The notes under the pieces: model-generated
Told to the model about the DNA's origin: nothing
Seen by the model: the letters and a program-made list of their open reading frames with translations, nothing else
Database searches by the model: none
Made by a program: the position numbers and the translations under genes
Part shown: piece by piece, positions 24,566 through 35,321 of the stretch
How the letters are laid out: each line of letters opens with the position of its first letter
Position numbering within the stretch: position 1 is the first letter of the stretch
Source: Ochotona curzoniae
Lineage: Eukaryota; Chordata; Mammalia; Lagomorpha; Ochotonidae
Direction of reading: 5' to 3'
Assembly: GCF_017591425.1 (NCBI RefSeq)
Contig: NW_024467121.1
Location: forward strand, 23,510,707-23,574,706
Length of the DNA stretch: 64,000 nt

Positions 24566-24640
24566 GGGGCTGGCATAGTGGTGCATCAGACTATGTGGTG
24601 CCAGTGTTCTGTGTTGGTACCAGTTTTCATCCCATATTCT
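24566..24640 (+). repeat. CSINE 5' fragment
   Basis: 'ggggctggcatagtggtgca' then 'tcatcccatattc'; only the head is preserved. Confidence 0.6.
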
Positions 24641-24884
24641 TACACCTTTTTATGTCAGATATATCCGGACTATAATCTTGGCTTGCTTTTCTTATTACAC
24701 TGTAAGATTCTTCATAGCCAGGATCTTGTCTTCCTTGCTTTCTGTTTTTGTTTTTCAAATCACATGGTCCCGGAGCTAACACCAAGGCATTAAGATCTCC
24801 ATTTTATTTATCCCCTTCATCTCTATGTCAGTCTGTCACTGATAGCATAGAGCTTTAATGATAGACTAGAAGCAGTTCTAACTT

Positions 24885-25060
24885 TTTAAAAATTGTTTTC
24901 CAGGATGCAGTTTAATAGTATAGGGATTCATTCCCTAAACCTTCCTACCTCCCCCTTTTCCCACCTTGTCATTTTCCCCCTCTTATGCCATTAGCATAGT
25001 CTGTTAATACAAGTTACAGCTTTTAACTTTCTGATAGTTCAATGAATTATAATGTATAGG
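24885..25060 (-). repeat. Probable L1 3' end, antisense
   Basis: 'gatgcagtttaatagtatag' followed by C-rich 'cctcccccttttccc' resembles the antisense L1 3' termini at 31.5 and 52.7 kb, but is diverged. Confidence 0.4.
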
Positions 25061-25344
25061 GGTATTTATAAGTTTCATTGGAAGTCCTAATTTTATTTGG
25101 AAGTAATATTGCCTTTAATAAATGCCTATACTTCGTTTACCATTCATTTTTAAGTCAAAAATGGTCTTAACATATTCTTGTGCATTTAAAAAAAAACATG
25201 GTAAAAAGTATTTTTAAAATATGGTGTAAAAATGTAATATTAGATCTTTCCCCTTAAATTTTAACTGTACAGAAGTGTGTGTGTGAATTTTGTTTTGTAG
25301 AGGAGCTCTAGAAATGTTTCATCTTACATGACTGAAATCCCATA

Positions 25345-25468
25345 CCTGCCATCCCAGGCCACAAGCAGAGAGCTAGGTTGGAAAAGTGGAATATCTGGGA
25401 CACAAACTGGTGCTATTTGGGGCGCTTACAGGCAGAGAGCTAGCCAGTTGAGCCAACGCGTTGGCCCC
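25345..25468 (-). repeat. CSINE fragment, antisense
   Basis: 'caggccacaagcagagagct' to 'gagccaacgcgttggcccc', the 5' half of the SINE. Confidence 0.75.
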
Positions 25469-25721
25469 TCAAGTTTTTCCTGTACTGATTGTTGCCTTGC
25501 TGCACAGAAGTTTTTTTCCTGAATTTGATGTGTTCTGTTTGTATTTGATGTTTTGCTTTTGCTTTACATGTCATAGTCAGGAAATCATTTCTAAGACTAT
25601 TGTTACTAACTTTTCCCTGTGATTTCTTCTAGGAGTTTTATAATTTCAAATCTTAGGATTTCAATCCTTATTCTGTTTTGAGCTGGTTATTTCTATGGTG
25701 TAAGGTTTCAGTTTCATTCTG

Positions 25722-25848
25722 TTTTTCCCAAGCCATTGTCAGGAATATAGACCAGAAGTGGTACAGCCAGGACATGATCTGGTGTCCATATGTGATATGA
25801 GCACTGCAGATGCTGTCTTTACTCAATGTGCCACAACACCAGCCTCTA
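25722..25848 (-). repeat. CSINE fragment, antisense
   Basis: 'tttttcccaagccattgtc' to 'atgtgccacaacaccagcct'; the 5' half only. Confidence 0.7.
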
Positions 25849-26839
25849 GGCACTCTCTTTTCCATTAGTCTAAATGTCTCCAATTTGTTATTTCCTTTTA
25901 TTTTATTTTATTTTTTAGTAATAATTACATGGTTGATCAGGGTGGGAAGGATCGAGATTCAGGGAAAATTTGGTGAACTCATTGCTTCCAAATTTGCTGT
26001 TTCTTCTTGTTGTTCCTGGGGGAAAGGGAGAGACAAAGGGAGAAACCACTCATAACTTTCCACACATCCTGGTACCCATGAATGAGGAACCACCACCTCA
26101 CATCAACCCAGAGTCTCAATGTGTACATACTCCGAGGGTTCTGTCCAAGTGGTTTGGATACTTTTGAAATGCTGCCATTTTCACTGATCCAAGGACAGAC
26201 AGACAGACACACACACATATATGAGTATATATATATTTTTTTTTCTTAAAAGAATGAATGATTAGACAATAAGACTGAAAATATGTTTTGCTGAAACTAC
26301 CTTGAAAAAAAAATCATTGAGAAAGTGAAGCCTATTTCCCCAGATTACATGCTAGTTTGAGAAGTGTCTGAAATACTGAGATTCTGAGTAGTTTCCAGAG
26401 CTTGGAGTGATTTCCGTAACTTTAAGTCTTACCGAAGAAGGGAGAAATAGTAAAATTTTACTACATTTAGTTGGTACCGTTAGAGATTATACTCTGCAAG
26501 AAAGGATCAATATATTTATTTACCTTTGGAGTTGAAGTATAGCCTTGAATGCTTGAGTCCTGAATTGTGCGAAAGTGATCAAGTTTTGTCAGTTTGTTAG
26601 GATCCTGCTGAAAGCAATTTTAAATCTTTCTAATGGAAGATTATATCTTTGTGGACATCACAGTATCTGATTTCTCCTGTACATTTTGGGATTCATTGAG
26701 AAGCAAGTACACAGAATTTCAAGACAGTATGGTCAAAGCCACAAGGAGTTAAGAGGTAGTAGATTCAGATTCATAGGGTTTCTGGATAATGGAGTAACCA
26801 AACATTGATTAAAAGAACCGTTAGTGTTCTCAGGGATGT

Positions 26840-27060
26840 TAAATTTATGTATTTAAGAAACAGGGACAGACAGAAAGAGAAGCAAAAGGAGAGCCTCCAT
26901 CCAACATCTCACACATTGGATAGCTACAACAGCTGAATCTAAACTGGACTCAACTGGGAGCCAGAAAGGTGTCCAGGTGTCCCAAGTTGGTATCCGGAAC
27001 CCTGTCACTTCAGCTTTCATTGCTGTTTTTCAGGTTATGAATTAGCAAAAAGCAGGAATG
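26840..27060 (-). repeat. CSINE, old, antisense, partial
   Basis: GA-rich segment after a T/A tail, 'cctccatccaacatctcac' and 'ggagccagaaaggtgtcc' match a strongly diverged antisense C repeat. Confidence 0.55.
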
Positions 27061-27388
27061 AACAATTCACACTGGGAAACTTATGGATTCCAGTGTGGGA
27101 TAAAGGTATTCTAGAAGCATCTTCACTAGGCCAGATGTTAAAACTTTTTCGGGGGGGGGGGGAGGAAGGATTGTTGACTTGACAAAAATAAAAACCATAT
27201 TTGACACAGGGGTTACTGAAACAGTTCTTAAGCTGCAAACTTTGTGCCATCATTTGTTAAACAAGCATACTTACGATTGTGGACAGTGAAAAGTTTTAAC
27301 TTTGAAAAATCTTTTTTTGCAACTTTGTTGGATCATGTAAATATGTTATGTATGTTCCTAATGCACTTAAAATAGCTAAACAAAACAT

Positions 27389-28024
27389 GGGCTGATGGTG
27401 TGGTATAGAGGTTTAAGTCTTTATTTGGGATGGTGATTTGGCTCAATTGGCTAATTCTCCACCTCCAAGCCTCAGCATCCCATATGGGTGCTGGTTTGAG
27501 TCCCATCTGCTCAGCTTGCCATTCAGCTCTCTGACTATGGCCTGGAAAAGCAGTGGAGGATGCTACAAAGCCTTGGGACCTTGCACCCCCATAGGAGACC
27601 CAAAAGAAGCTCCTGGCTCTTGGTTTCATGTTGGCACAGCTCTAGCCGTTTTGCCTTTCCAATAAAAACAAATATTTTTTTTTTTGAAATATGTTCTTTC
27701 TTTAAGAAAATAAATAAGTAAACCTAGACTTGCTATGCTCGCATCTCATGTTGGAGCACTAATTTGAGTCCCAGCTGGTCTGTTTCCCATCCAACTTTCT
27801 GCTAATGTGTCTGGGAAGGAAACAAGTGCTTGGGCCCTGCCACCAGTGTGTGAGCCTATTTGCAGTTCCTGGCTGTGAGCTTGTGTCTGACCTAGACCTA
27901 GCTTTTGCAGCCATTTAAAGAATAGACCCGTGGATCAAAGATTCCTCTCTCTTCATTTCCCTCCCTCCCTCTTTCTCTTGCCATTTATGTCTCTCCTTCT
28001 CTAACTTACAGATAAACAAATCTG
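27389..28024 (+). repeat. Old CSINE interrupted by a younger CSINE
   Basis: The head 'gggctgatggtgtggtatag' at 27389 is separated from its likely body at about 27722-28024 ('ttgctatgctcgcatctcat', 'cccgtggatcaaagat') by a younger CSINE at about 27427-27675 that has its own head, body and 'ctttccaataaaaac' end. Parsing as host plus insert is my interpretation. Confidence 0.65.
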
Positions 28025-28134
28025 TAGAAAAATTGTAATAAACATGTACAGGCCAGTTTGCTTATTAGAGTTAGCATAGACAAAATTTGTACACTTAAAT
28101 AGTGTTAACAGAATTTTAAAATGTAAAAATATTT

Positions 28135-28445
28135 TAAAGATTTTTTTTTTTTTTTGAGTGAAAGGAAGATTTACAGAAAGGAAAGACAGAGAAAGATCTT
28201 CCATCCATTGGTTCACTCCCCAAATGGCTGCAGTGGCCAGAGATGAGCCGATCAGGTGCCAGGAGCTTCTTCCAGTTCTCCTCTGTGGGTGCATGGTTCC
28301 ATGGATTGAGCCATCTTCTGCTTTCCTGTGCCACAAGCAGGGGGCTATATTGAAACAGGAGCAGTTGGGACTCAAATTGGCACCCGTATGGGATGCCATT
28401 GCTTGGAGGTGGAGGATTAACTTAATGAGCCAAAGCACCAGCCCC
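28135..28445 (-). repeat. CSINE antisense, full length
   Basis: T15 tail, 'gatcttccatccattggttc', and 5' end 'gagccaaagcaccagcccc'. It gives rise to long spurious ORFs on both strands. Confidence 0.92.
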
Positions 28446-28802
28446 ATTATAAGAGTACTTTTAAAAGTCTTGAGTAAAATGAAATTATTAATTAGGTTTA
28501 TATTGATACAAAACTTAAATGTGGTACAAGTTTTCTGTAACATTTTGTTTCCCTTGGAACTTTGTGAAGATTCATTATAACTTTTTCCTTCTCTTTTTTT
28601 CTTTAGCACACTTCTATATAAGCACTACTAGCAATTTAGGACTACAGTGAAACCACTTTTAAGGTTCATTTTCTGCATCAGGGGACAGTAGGAGGAAAGC
28701 GATATCTAAAAATAGACCATATTTGTGTTGATTTCATATTTTATGAAAAGAACAGTATTTGAATCACTTTTTATTAATGGGAACCTTTGCTCATGTTTAT
28801 AG

Positions 28803-28947
28803 GGAAGAATGGACAGAAGCGATTCAGGCTGTAGCAGACAGACTCCAGAGGCAAGAAGAGGAGAGAATGAACTGTAGTCCAACTTCACAGATTGATAACA
28901 TAGGGGAGGAGGAGATGGATGCTTCCACAACTCATCATAAAAGAAAG
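28803..28947 (+). CDS. AKT3: AKT3 internal coding exon, c.285-429 (PH C-terminal helix and linker)
   Basis: Encodes AKT3 residues 95 (last base) to 143. It opens with EEWTEAIQAVADRLQ, the amphipathic C-terminal helix of the PH domain, followed by the acidic PH-kinase linker with a CSPTSQ motif (Ser120, equivalent to AKT1 Ser124, a constitutive phosphosite). It ends in the basic HHKRK. Length is 145 nt. The acceptor is a tat-ag preceded by only a modest pyrimidine tract. The donor is AAG/gtacaa, weaker at +4 and +5 than the other donors here. An antisense CSINE ends about 350 bp upstream (28135-28445). The reading frame joins exactly to the exons on either side (AG + G for Arg95; K143 then T144). 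Confidence 0.97.
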
Positions 28948-29324
28948 GTACAAAGTAATGATGCCGTATCGCGCTAGCCAACAGGACACCACTGCTTGTA
29001 AAGAAAAAGTGCCTCAAGTTGCCATTTGTAAAAAGATTTTCTCCAGTTTCTTACGATATGTTAGCATATGAATGGTCATAAATCATGTGGACTTGAGCTA
29101 TCTCATATTACTTAAAAATTAATGACCCTCACTTCATTTCAGTAGCTCAACACTTGAGTGATGACTGCCCAGTTAGGGCCTGAGACAGACCGTGACTGAG
29201 ATGTTATTGTACTGCCTTAACAATCTGCATTTCTGTGTTCCTGTTTTTAATATTTTACACACTGGGAAATAATACACTTCTTTTAAGTGACTTTTTAAAT
29301 AAGAAATTGATTTTACTTTTGATG

Positions 29325-32300
29325 ATGTTTACATTGCTGAGAGGGATACATGCCCATGTGGACCAACAGTTAGTGTGGGGAGAATGGAGGAAAGGGGGAA
29401 AGTGGATGAGACAACTGCCTCCAATCTCCTTTTTTTCTCCTGATATCTGGGGAAAGTGGAGAGAGATGGAAAGAGGGCCAATCGCAATAACCCAGCAACA
29501 TTAGTACCTCAGAATGGGGAAAGGCCTCGCAGTGTCATCCCAGGGATGACACATCCCTGCTGTGGAGCATGCTCTGAGGATACTGCTTAAGTGGTTTTGA
29601 TAGTTCTGAGATGCTGTTGATTTTGTTGCTCCAAGGTTAAAGAAAGCATTCCAAGGTCTGTTGGATGACATAGTCCATCTTAGAATCTCAGTTTGCAAAG
29701 ATACTTGTCCAGGGAGCTGTCTGATTTGTTCTGCTCTCAGTGACACCAGATGTCACCTGCAGGTCTCAATGAACTGGTTGTCATGACCCCCATGAGCCTC
29801 TGGACAGGCCATCCACCACACAGGCCCCCAGCAACTGTTAAGACCCAGTTCTGACACATGTACTCCGTAGTCAGACCACAGGGCCTATGATTTTCCCCAT
29901 GGTTGGAGTTCTGAGTTCAGTGATCCTGTTTGAGAGGTACTCAAAGAAACCTTGCCAGAGTTGACCCCAGACCTGACTACTGAATGTGCCAGCCAGTATA
30001 GGGTCCAGCTCAGTCCATCCACATCAACCTACACACACACTGGTGGTTATAGTTACCTGGTCAGTTCTGCCTCTAGTCCCATCTCATATGCAAACCAGTG
30101 GACACTGCAGATGAGCCCAACACACACTTGCCCTTATGTACACCAGCAGGAACTGCAGCCTAGTCAGAGTGACCACCATTACCCTCTTGAGGCTCAACCT
30201 CAGCCCTGATTCCTGTGCATGCCAGTGTGTGCAGCAGACTGGTCTGGTCTGTCCCACATCCCATTCAGCTCTTGTACACATAAATGGGCATTGGAGTCTA
30301 GCTTAACCCAACTGACTGCACTATCCAGCCCACACTCATGCTGGTGGGTACCACTGCCTGTCTAGCCAGGTCTACCCCCAGCCCTGGTTCTCATGCTAAC
30401 CAGTGGGAGTTGCAGCCCGTCAGAGGGGTGCCTATAGTTTTTCTACTAGGCCCATCCCCATCCCCAGAGGTTGCACTTTCTAGGTGGTTCTGCAATCTAG
30501 TCTGACTGGACTTGCCCCCATTGCCAACACTTGCCAGATTCTGTGGCAAGGCCTGACCACCCTGTACTACTCTGGGTCATGCTGTACCAATAGGTACAGT
30601 TGGTTAGCCCAGCCTGGCTCTCCCTCTAACCCAGCTCTCATGCTCACCAGGGAGAGTAATAGCCCCGCAGGGGAGGCCCCTGCAGCATATGCTGCAGCCT
30701 GGCTCTGCCCATTCTGCCCACCAGTTCCAGCTCATGCTGGGGGTGCTGCAGCTTAGCCCAGCCTAGCCAAGCTTAGCCCATCCAGCCCCCCAGTCCTGGT
30801 CCTAATGTAACTGACTGGTGTTGTGGCCCAATCTGCCTGTCTGCACCCCATCCTGGTTCTCAGATCCTCAAGTGGGTGTTATGAAGTAGCCCATCCTGGC
30901 CTGCCACCACACCTGACCCACAAGTATGCCAGCAGGTACTGTAATCTGGGTTGATCTGGTTCTTGCACTCACCTGCAGGGACTGCATCCTGACAGAGGAG
31001 TTACCCAAGATCCTCTGTCAGGTCTCCTCGCAGGGGGAGATTTTGTGCACTTGAGGGTCCTTGGCTCAGCCTGACTTCATCCACCTCTTGCCCACACCCA
31101 TTCTGGCTTTTGCTGTTGGGTGCTACAGCCCAGCCACGTCTAGTCCAACCCAAGACCCAGCTCTCATATCATTCAGCAGGTGCAGAGACCTAGCCCTGCC
31201 TGTCCTACACCTACCTTGGCTGTTGTGAACAGCAACAGGTGCTGGAGCTTCACCCTGTCTGGCACACCCCATCCCCTAGCTCCCAGACCAGGCAGGCTCC
31301 CAGCCACAGATGTTGCACATGTTGGTGGTTGCTACGATCCAGCCTGGCAAACCCATCTCCCACTCTGGCCTTTGCTGTTGGATGCTGCAGCCTAGCCTGG
31401 CCTGGCTTGCTCCCAGTCCCAACTCTCACTGGAGTCTAGCTTAACCCAACTATACCCTATCCCTGGGTGCTATACCCTATCCATGCCAGCCTATCCCAAT
31501 CCCTGTTTCTTTTTTTTTGTTTGTTTGTTTGTTTTGTTTGTGTGTGTGTGTTGACTTTATCTGTTCTGTTTTAATATATCTATTATTTTATGATACAGTT
31601 CTATAGGTTCTTGAATTTCCCTTCCCCTTGTCCAGTTCCCTCCCTCTACCCGATTTACCCTATTTCAATACAATAATATAGTCTTTCCTAAACAGTCAGA
31701 AGTCCATCATTCTACTTCAAATGCATCCTGACATTGTAGGTTTGGACGGTGTCAGTGAGTTCAGCATCCCTAGCCTAGCTTAGCATGGCCCGCACCACAT
31801 CCTGGCTCCCATACTTGCCAATGTATTTTGGTTTGGCCTGGCCTTGCCCAGTCCGCCCCCTATGGAGCCAACCCACACACCTGTGGAAAAGTGAAACAGC
31901 CCAGCATGGCCTGACCAACACCCAGCCTTGACTCACTTGCTCACCAGTAGAAGTCATGGCCCACCAGGGGAGTTCCCCAAGTTCCCGCCTGAGGCCCACT
32001 CCCAGACCCAGATCTCACACATGCCCAGATGCAAGGCCCTTACCTGGCAGTCTACACCATACCCCCAGCCCCGTCACAGTGTTGGATTCTTTGTGTGTTG
32101 GTGGATGTTGGTGCCCTGCCAGCTTCACACTCAATTCTTGGGTGTGTCTGTGGGTGCTTCAGCCTGGAGCAGCCTGACCTATTCCCAATCCCAGTACCCA
32201 TTAGTGTTGATGGGTTCCATGGTCATACCTAGCTCAGCCCGTCAGCACTGCCAGCCCCAAGCAAACCAGCTGGTATGGCAGTCCCACAGGTGTGAGCCCA

Positions 32301-32850
32301 CAAATCCCCCACAAAATCTGCTCCCAGACCCAGTTCTCTCATCAGCTGGTTAATGTCATGGCCCAGCCTAACATGATCCACCCCAACACTCACTGGTGGG
32401 TCCTGTGGTTGAACCCTGCCAGACAGGCTCCCCAGCCATGGCTTTTGTGTGCTTTTGTTAAATGGTGGTTGATACAACAAGCTCAGCTCATGTCTCCCAC
32501 GTACATGGTGTATTGGCTTGGCCACAAAAGGTCCTCCAGTTTCTCTTGTCTAAACCACTCAGTCTCAGCCCCCTCATTTACCTGCAAGTGCAGTAGCCAG
32601 GTTGATGGAAGTCCCCCAGAAGTCACTCCACACCTGTCAAGTTCTCCCTCAGCAGTCCTCCCTTCCCACACTTTTCCAGATACACTTCCCTGAGCAATCC
32701 ACAGCCCCCCATGCAGGGTCCTGTGACAGTATGCTATGCAATCCAGGACCCTGCCTGCCTACCCACCCAAGGTCCACACATGGGTCTTTAGTCCCTGTTT
32801 GTTGGCTTGCCTATGTCTGCCCCCAACATATCTTTAATAATAACAACAAA
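29325..32850 (+). repeat. GC-rich composite element with degenerate tandem units
   Basis: About 3.5 kb of GC-rich DNA unlike the rest of the intron. The first 600 bp (to about 29950) are non-repetitive. From 29950 to about 32400 the sequence is a chain of degenerate units of roughly 60-80 bp built on 'accagtgggnnttgcagcc' + 'tagcccagcctg' + 'ccctggttctcatgc'. The stretch 30135-30540 is collinear with the retroposon at 10.8 kb. The right end, near 32830, is A-rich ('aataataacaacaaaaac'); related GC-richer DNA may continue to about 33190. An L1 end is inserted at 31.5 kb. ORFs are incidental products of the repeats. Confidence 0.6.
31509..31765 (-). repeat. L1 3' end inserted in the tandem array
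   Basis: A T-rich tail with (GTTT)n and (GT)n, then 'tttatgatacagttctatag' (the antisense L1 3' terminus) and 'catcctgacattgtagg'. Closely parallels 52.72-52.91 kb. 'atccct' flanks both sides. Confidence 0.75.
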
Positions 32851-33404
32851 AACGAAATAGAATAGGCAATTATGCAGGCACACTGGTATAGTTAACACAA
32901 ATTTGGCACTAACTAGGTCCAGGGTGTCTGTCAGCTGTTAGCTGCTTTTCTCCCAGCAGTGTAACACTTGTCTAGTTACAATGCGAGTGAGTTGGTTTTT
33001 TAAGCCAGTGGGCATTGCAGGTTCTGAAAGTAGGGCAGAAGTGGCTCTTGTGTTCTTGCTGCGTGGCACCCTTGGCTTCCCTAAAGGCAGCAGGAGTGTG
33101 AGCTCTCTGGCAGCGAGAGCATTGGTTGTAATCACTGCCTCTGAGCCAATGAGGGAAACAGACTCCCCCCTCAGTACTCCTGAAAAATAAGGACTAATTT
33201 CTATGTTTATGAGTTATAAATTATATTTTCCCTTGCCATGGAAAATTGAAAAACTACTTCCTAATAATTATTAACTCAAAGAAAGGTTTTGGAAAGAAAT
33301 AAGCATGCCGTTTATCATTTTAGAATGTATTTGCTATATTAGGTTGCAAATTCATTTTGAGGTGGGAATACACAAATTCTCACCAATTATCCATGAAATT
33401 TGTA

Positions 33405-33545
33405 GTTAGCACAGTGATTAAGAATTCTTTTGAGTCAGTCTGCCTAAATTTAAATCCTCCCTCATCAACATTCAAAACATGAACTTGTTGAAGCTTACAA
33501 TTAATTATTCTTCATGTGAATTTTATGTCTGAATGTAATAGTTTA
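33405..33545 (+). repeat. MIR
   Basis: 'gttagcacagtgattaagaa' then 'gtctgcctaaatttaaatcc' is the MIR head and core. Confidence 0.7.
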
Positions 33546-34066
33546 TGCTTGATGTTGGGCAAGTGCCTAACCTTCCTGTTGTCTTTAAAGGCCTGAGTCC
33601 GCTATGAATTGAATCTGTTTTTGCTTTTAAGTCAATTTCTCTTACATTGTTAGTTAAGAAGAAAACTAACATTTAGCTAGCCTTACCCACCACTTGGAAA
33701 TAAAAAAAAAGTATGTGCACAATAATTAATTTAAAGTTTAAGTATGTTTTGAAATTTAAATTCAGGTCCCAACCAACTCCATCTTTATTGTCTATCCTGT
33801 GCTTTAATTCTGCGGAATACCTACCATTCTGCTTGACAGATAGATAAACTCTTGTTACAGGATTAAAATGGGGAGTTTTTAATATTTTTACTTGAAGTAC
33901 TCTCATGGGTAGATACCTTTTGTAAATGAATATGTAGGTTTGCTAGAAGAAGGTTGAATGATGTGAGTCAGGTTTGAGTTTGAAAGATGCAAAAGTAGAA
34001 ATATATAGGAGCTGGTTATTATATTGGGAGCAATTATGTCTTTCTATAGTGACTAGTGCAAATGAT

Positions 34067-34412
34067 TTTTTTTTAATTTTTTTTGAATTTTTGAAAATTT
34101 TTTATTGGAAAGTCAGATGTACAGAGAGGAGGAGGAGAGACAGAGACAAAGATCTTCTGTTCAGTTATTCACTCCCCAAGTGACCGCAACAGCTGGAGCT
34201 GAACCAATCCAAAGCCAGGAGCCAGGAACTTCTTCTAGGTCTTCCATGTGGGTGCAGGGTCCCAAGGCTCTGGGCCGTCCTCAACTGCTTTCCCATGCCA
34301 CAAGCAGGGAGCTGGATGGGAAGTGGGGTTGCAGGGATTAGAACCGGCGCCCATATGGGATCCCGGGGTGTTCAAGGCGAGGACTTTAGTTGCTAGGCCA
34401 TGCCGCCAGGCC
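34067..34412 (-). repeat. CSINE antisense with TSD
   Basis: Young-looking copy with 'gattagaaccggcgcccata'. Flanks 'tagtgcaaatgat' (left) and 'tagtgtgaatgat' (right) are an aged target duplication. Confidence 0.93.
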
Positions 34413-34516
34413 CTAGTGTGAATGATCTTAAAATTCATCCCCATTACTAATTATCGCTTACAACCTTTTATTGTATGCTTTTTTTGGCTAGCCTCTAATG
34501 GAAACTTTTTCTTTCA

Positions 34517-34827
34517 AAGATTCATTTATTGCCTCAAAAGCGAATTAGAGAGAGAGGAAGAGACAGAAAAATCTCCCATCCAGTGAATGGTTCACTCCCC
34601 AGGTGTCCCCAAAGGCTGTAGCTAGGCCGATCCAAACGCAGGAGCTTCATCTAGGTCTCACATGTGGCTGCAGGGGCGCAAGTGTTTGGGCCATCCCCCA
34701 CTGCCCTCTCAAGTGCATTAACAGAGGGGAAGATCAGAAGTTGTTCAGTTGAGACTTAGACCAATGCTCATGTGAGCTGCCAAGCCACTGTGACAGTGCT
34801 ACTCTCTATGCCACAATGCCGGCCCCC
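34517..34827 (-). repeat. CSINE antisense, older
   Basis: 'aaagattcatttattgcctc' tail, 'tcactccccaggtgtcccca', and 5' end 'ccacaatgccggccccc'. Confidence 0.88.
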
Positions 34828-34976
34828 GTCATTATCTAATTCTGTAACAGTCCCAGATCCTCAGTTCAGAAGAGGTAAAATATTAGTGCCACTTTGATAA
34901 GGTAAATATGTGTAGAATTATTCCCTTTATGTGGATGAGTTCTTCTGAGAGGAGCTGTGCAAGTTCAGATTGGTTT

Positions 34977-35321
34977 TATTTATTTGTTTGTTTGTTTTAA
35001 AGATTTATTTATTTATTGGAAAATTAGATACACAGAGAGGAGGAGAGACAGAAAGGAAGATCTTCCGTCCGATGATTCACTCCCCAAGTGAGCACAATGG
35101 CTGATGCTATGCTGATCCGAAGCCAGGATCCAGAAACTCCTTCTGGGTCTCCCACATGGGTGCAGGGTCCCAAAGCTTCGTGCCATCCTGGACTGCTTTC
35201 CCAGGCCACAAGCAGGGAACTGGATGGGAAGTGGAGCTGCTGGGATTAGAAGCGATGCCCATATGGGATCCCAGTGCATTCAAGACGAGTACTTAGCTGC
35301 TAGTCCATGCTGCCGGGCCCC
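34977..35321 (-). repeat. CSINE antisense with TSD
   Basis: Full length; tail has (GTTT)n. The flanks 'cagattggtttta' and 'cagattgtttta' are a target duplication differing by one base. Third of three same-orientation CSINEs within 1.3 kb. Confidence 0.93.

Larger units (their letters stand above)
24226..28802 (+). other. AKT3: AKT3 intron between c.284 and c.285
   Basis: An intron of about 4.6 kb with a consensus donor and AG acceptor. It holds CSINE fragments in both orientations and a probable L1 3' end. About 25890-26150 is an unclassified moderately GC-rich stretch. 26230-26840 and 27060-27380 show nothing recognisable apart from a G10 run near 27151. Confidence 0.9.

Noticed and set aside
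28001..28609. 202-codon ORF on the - strand
   Set aside because: Composed mostly of antisense intron and a CSINE (28135-28445); no protein similarity.
31928..32693. ORFs of 133-141 codons in the GC-rich array
   Set aside because: GC-rich low-complexity DNA gives long open frames by chance; the peptides follow the repeat units and resemble no family.
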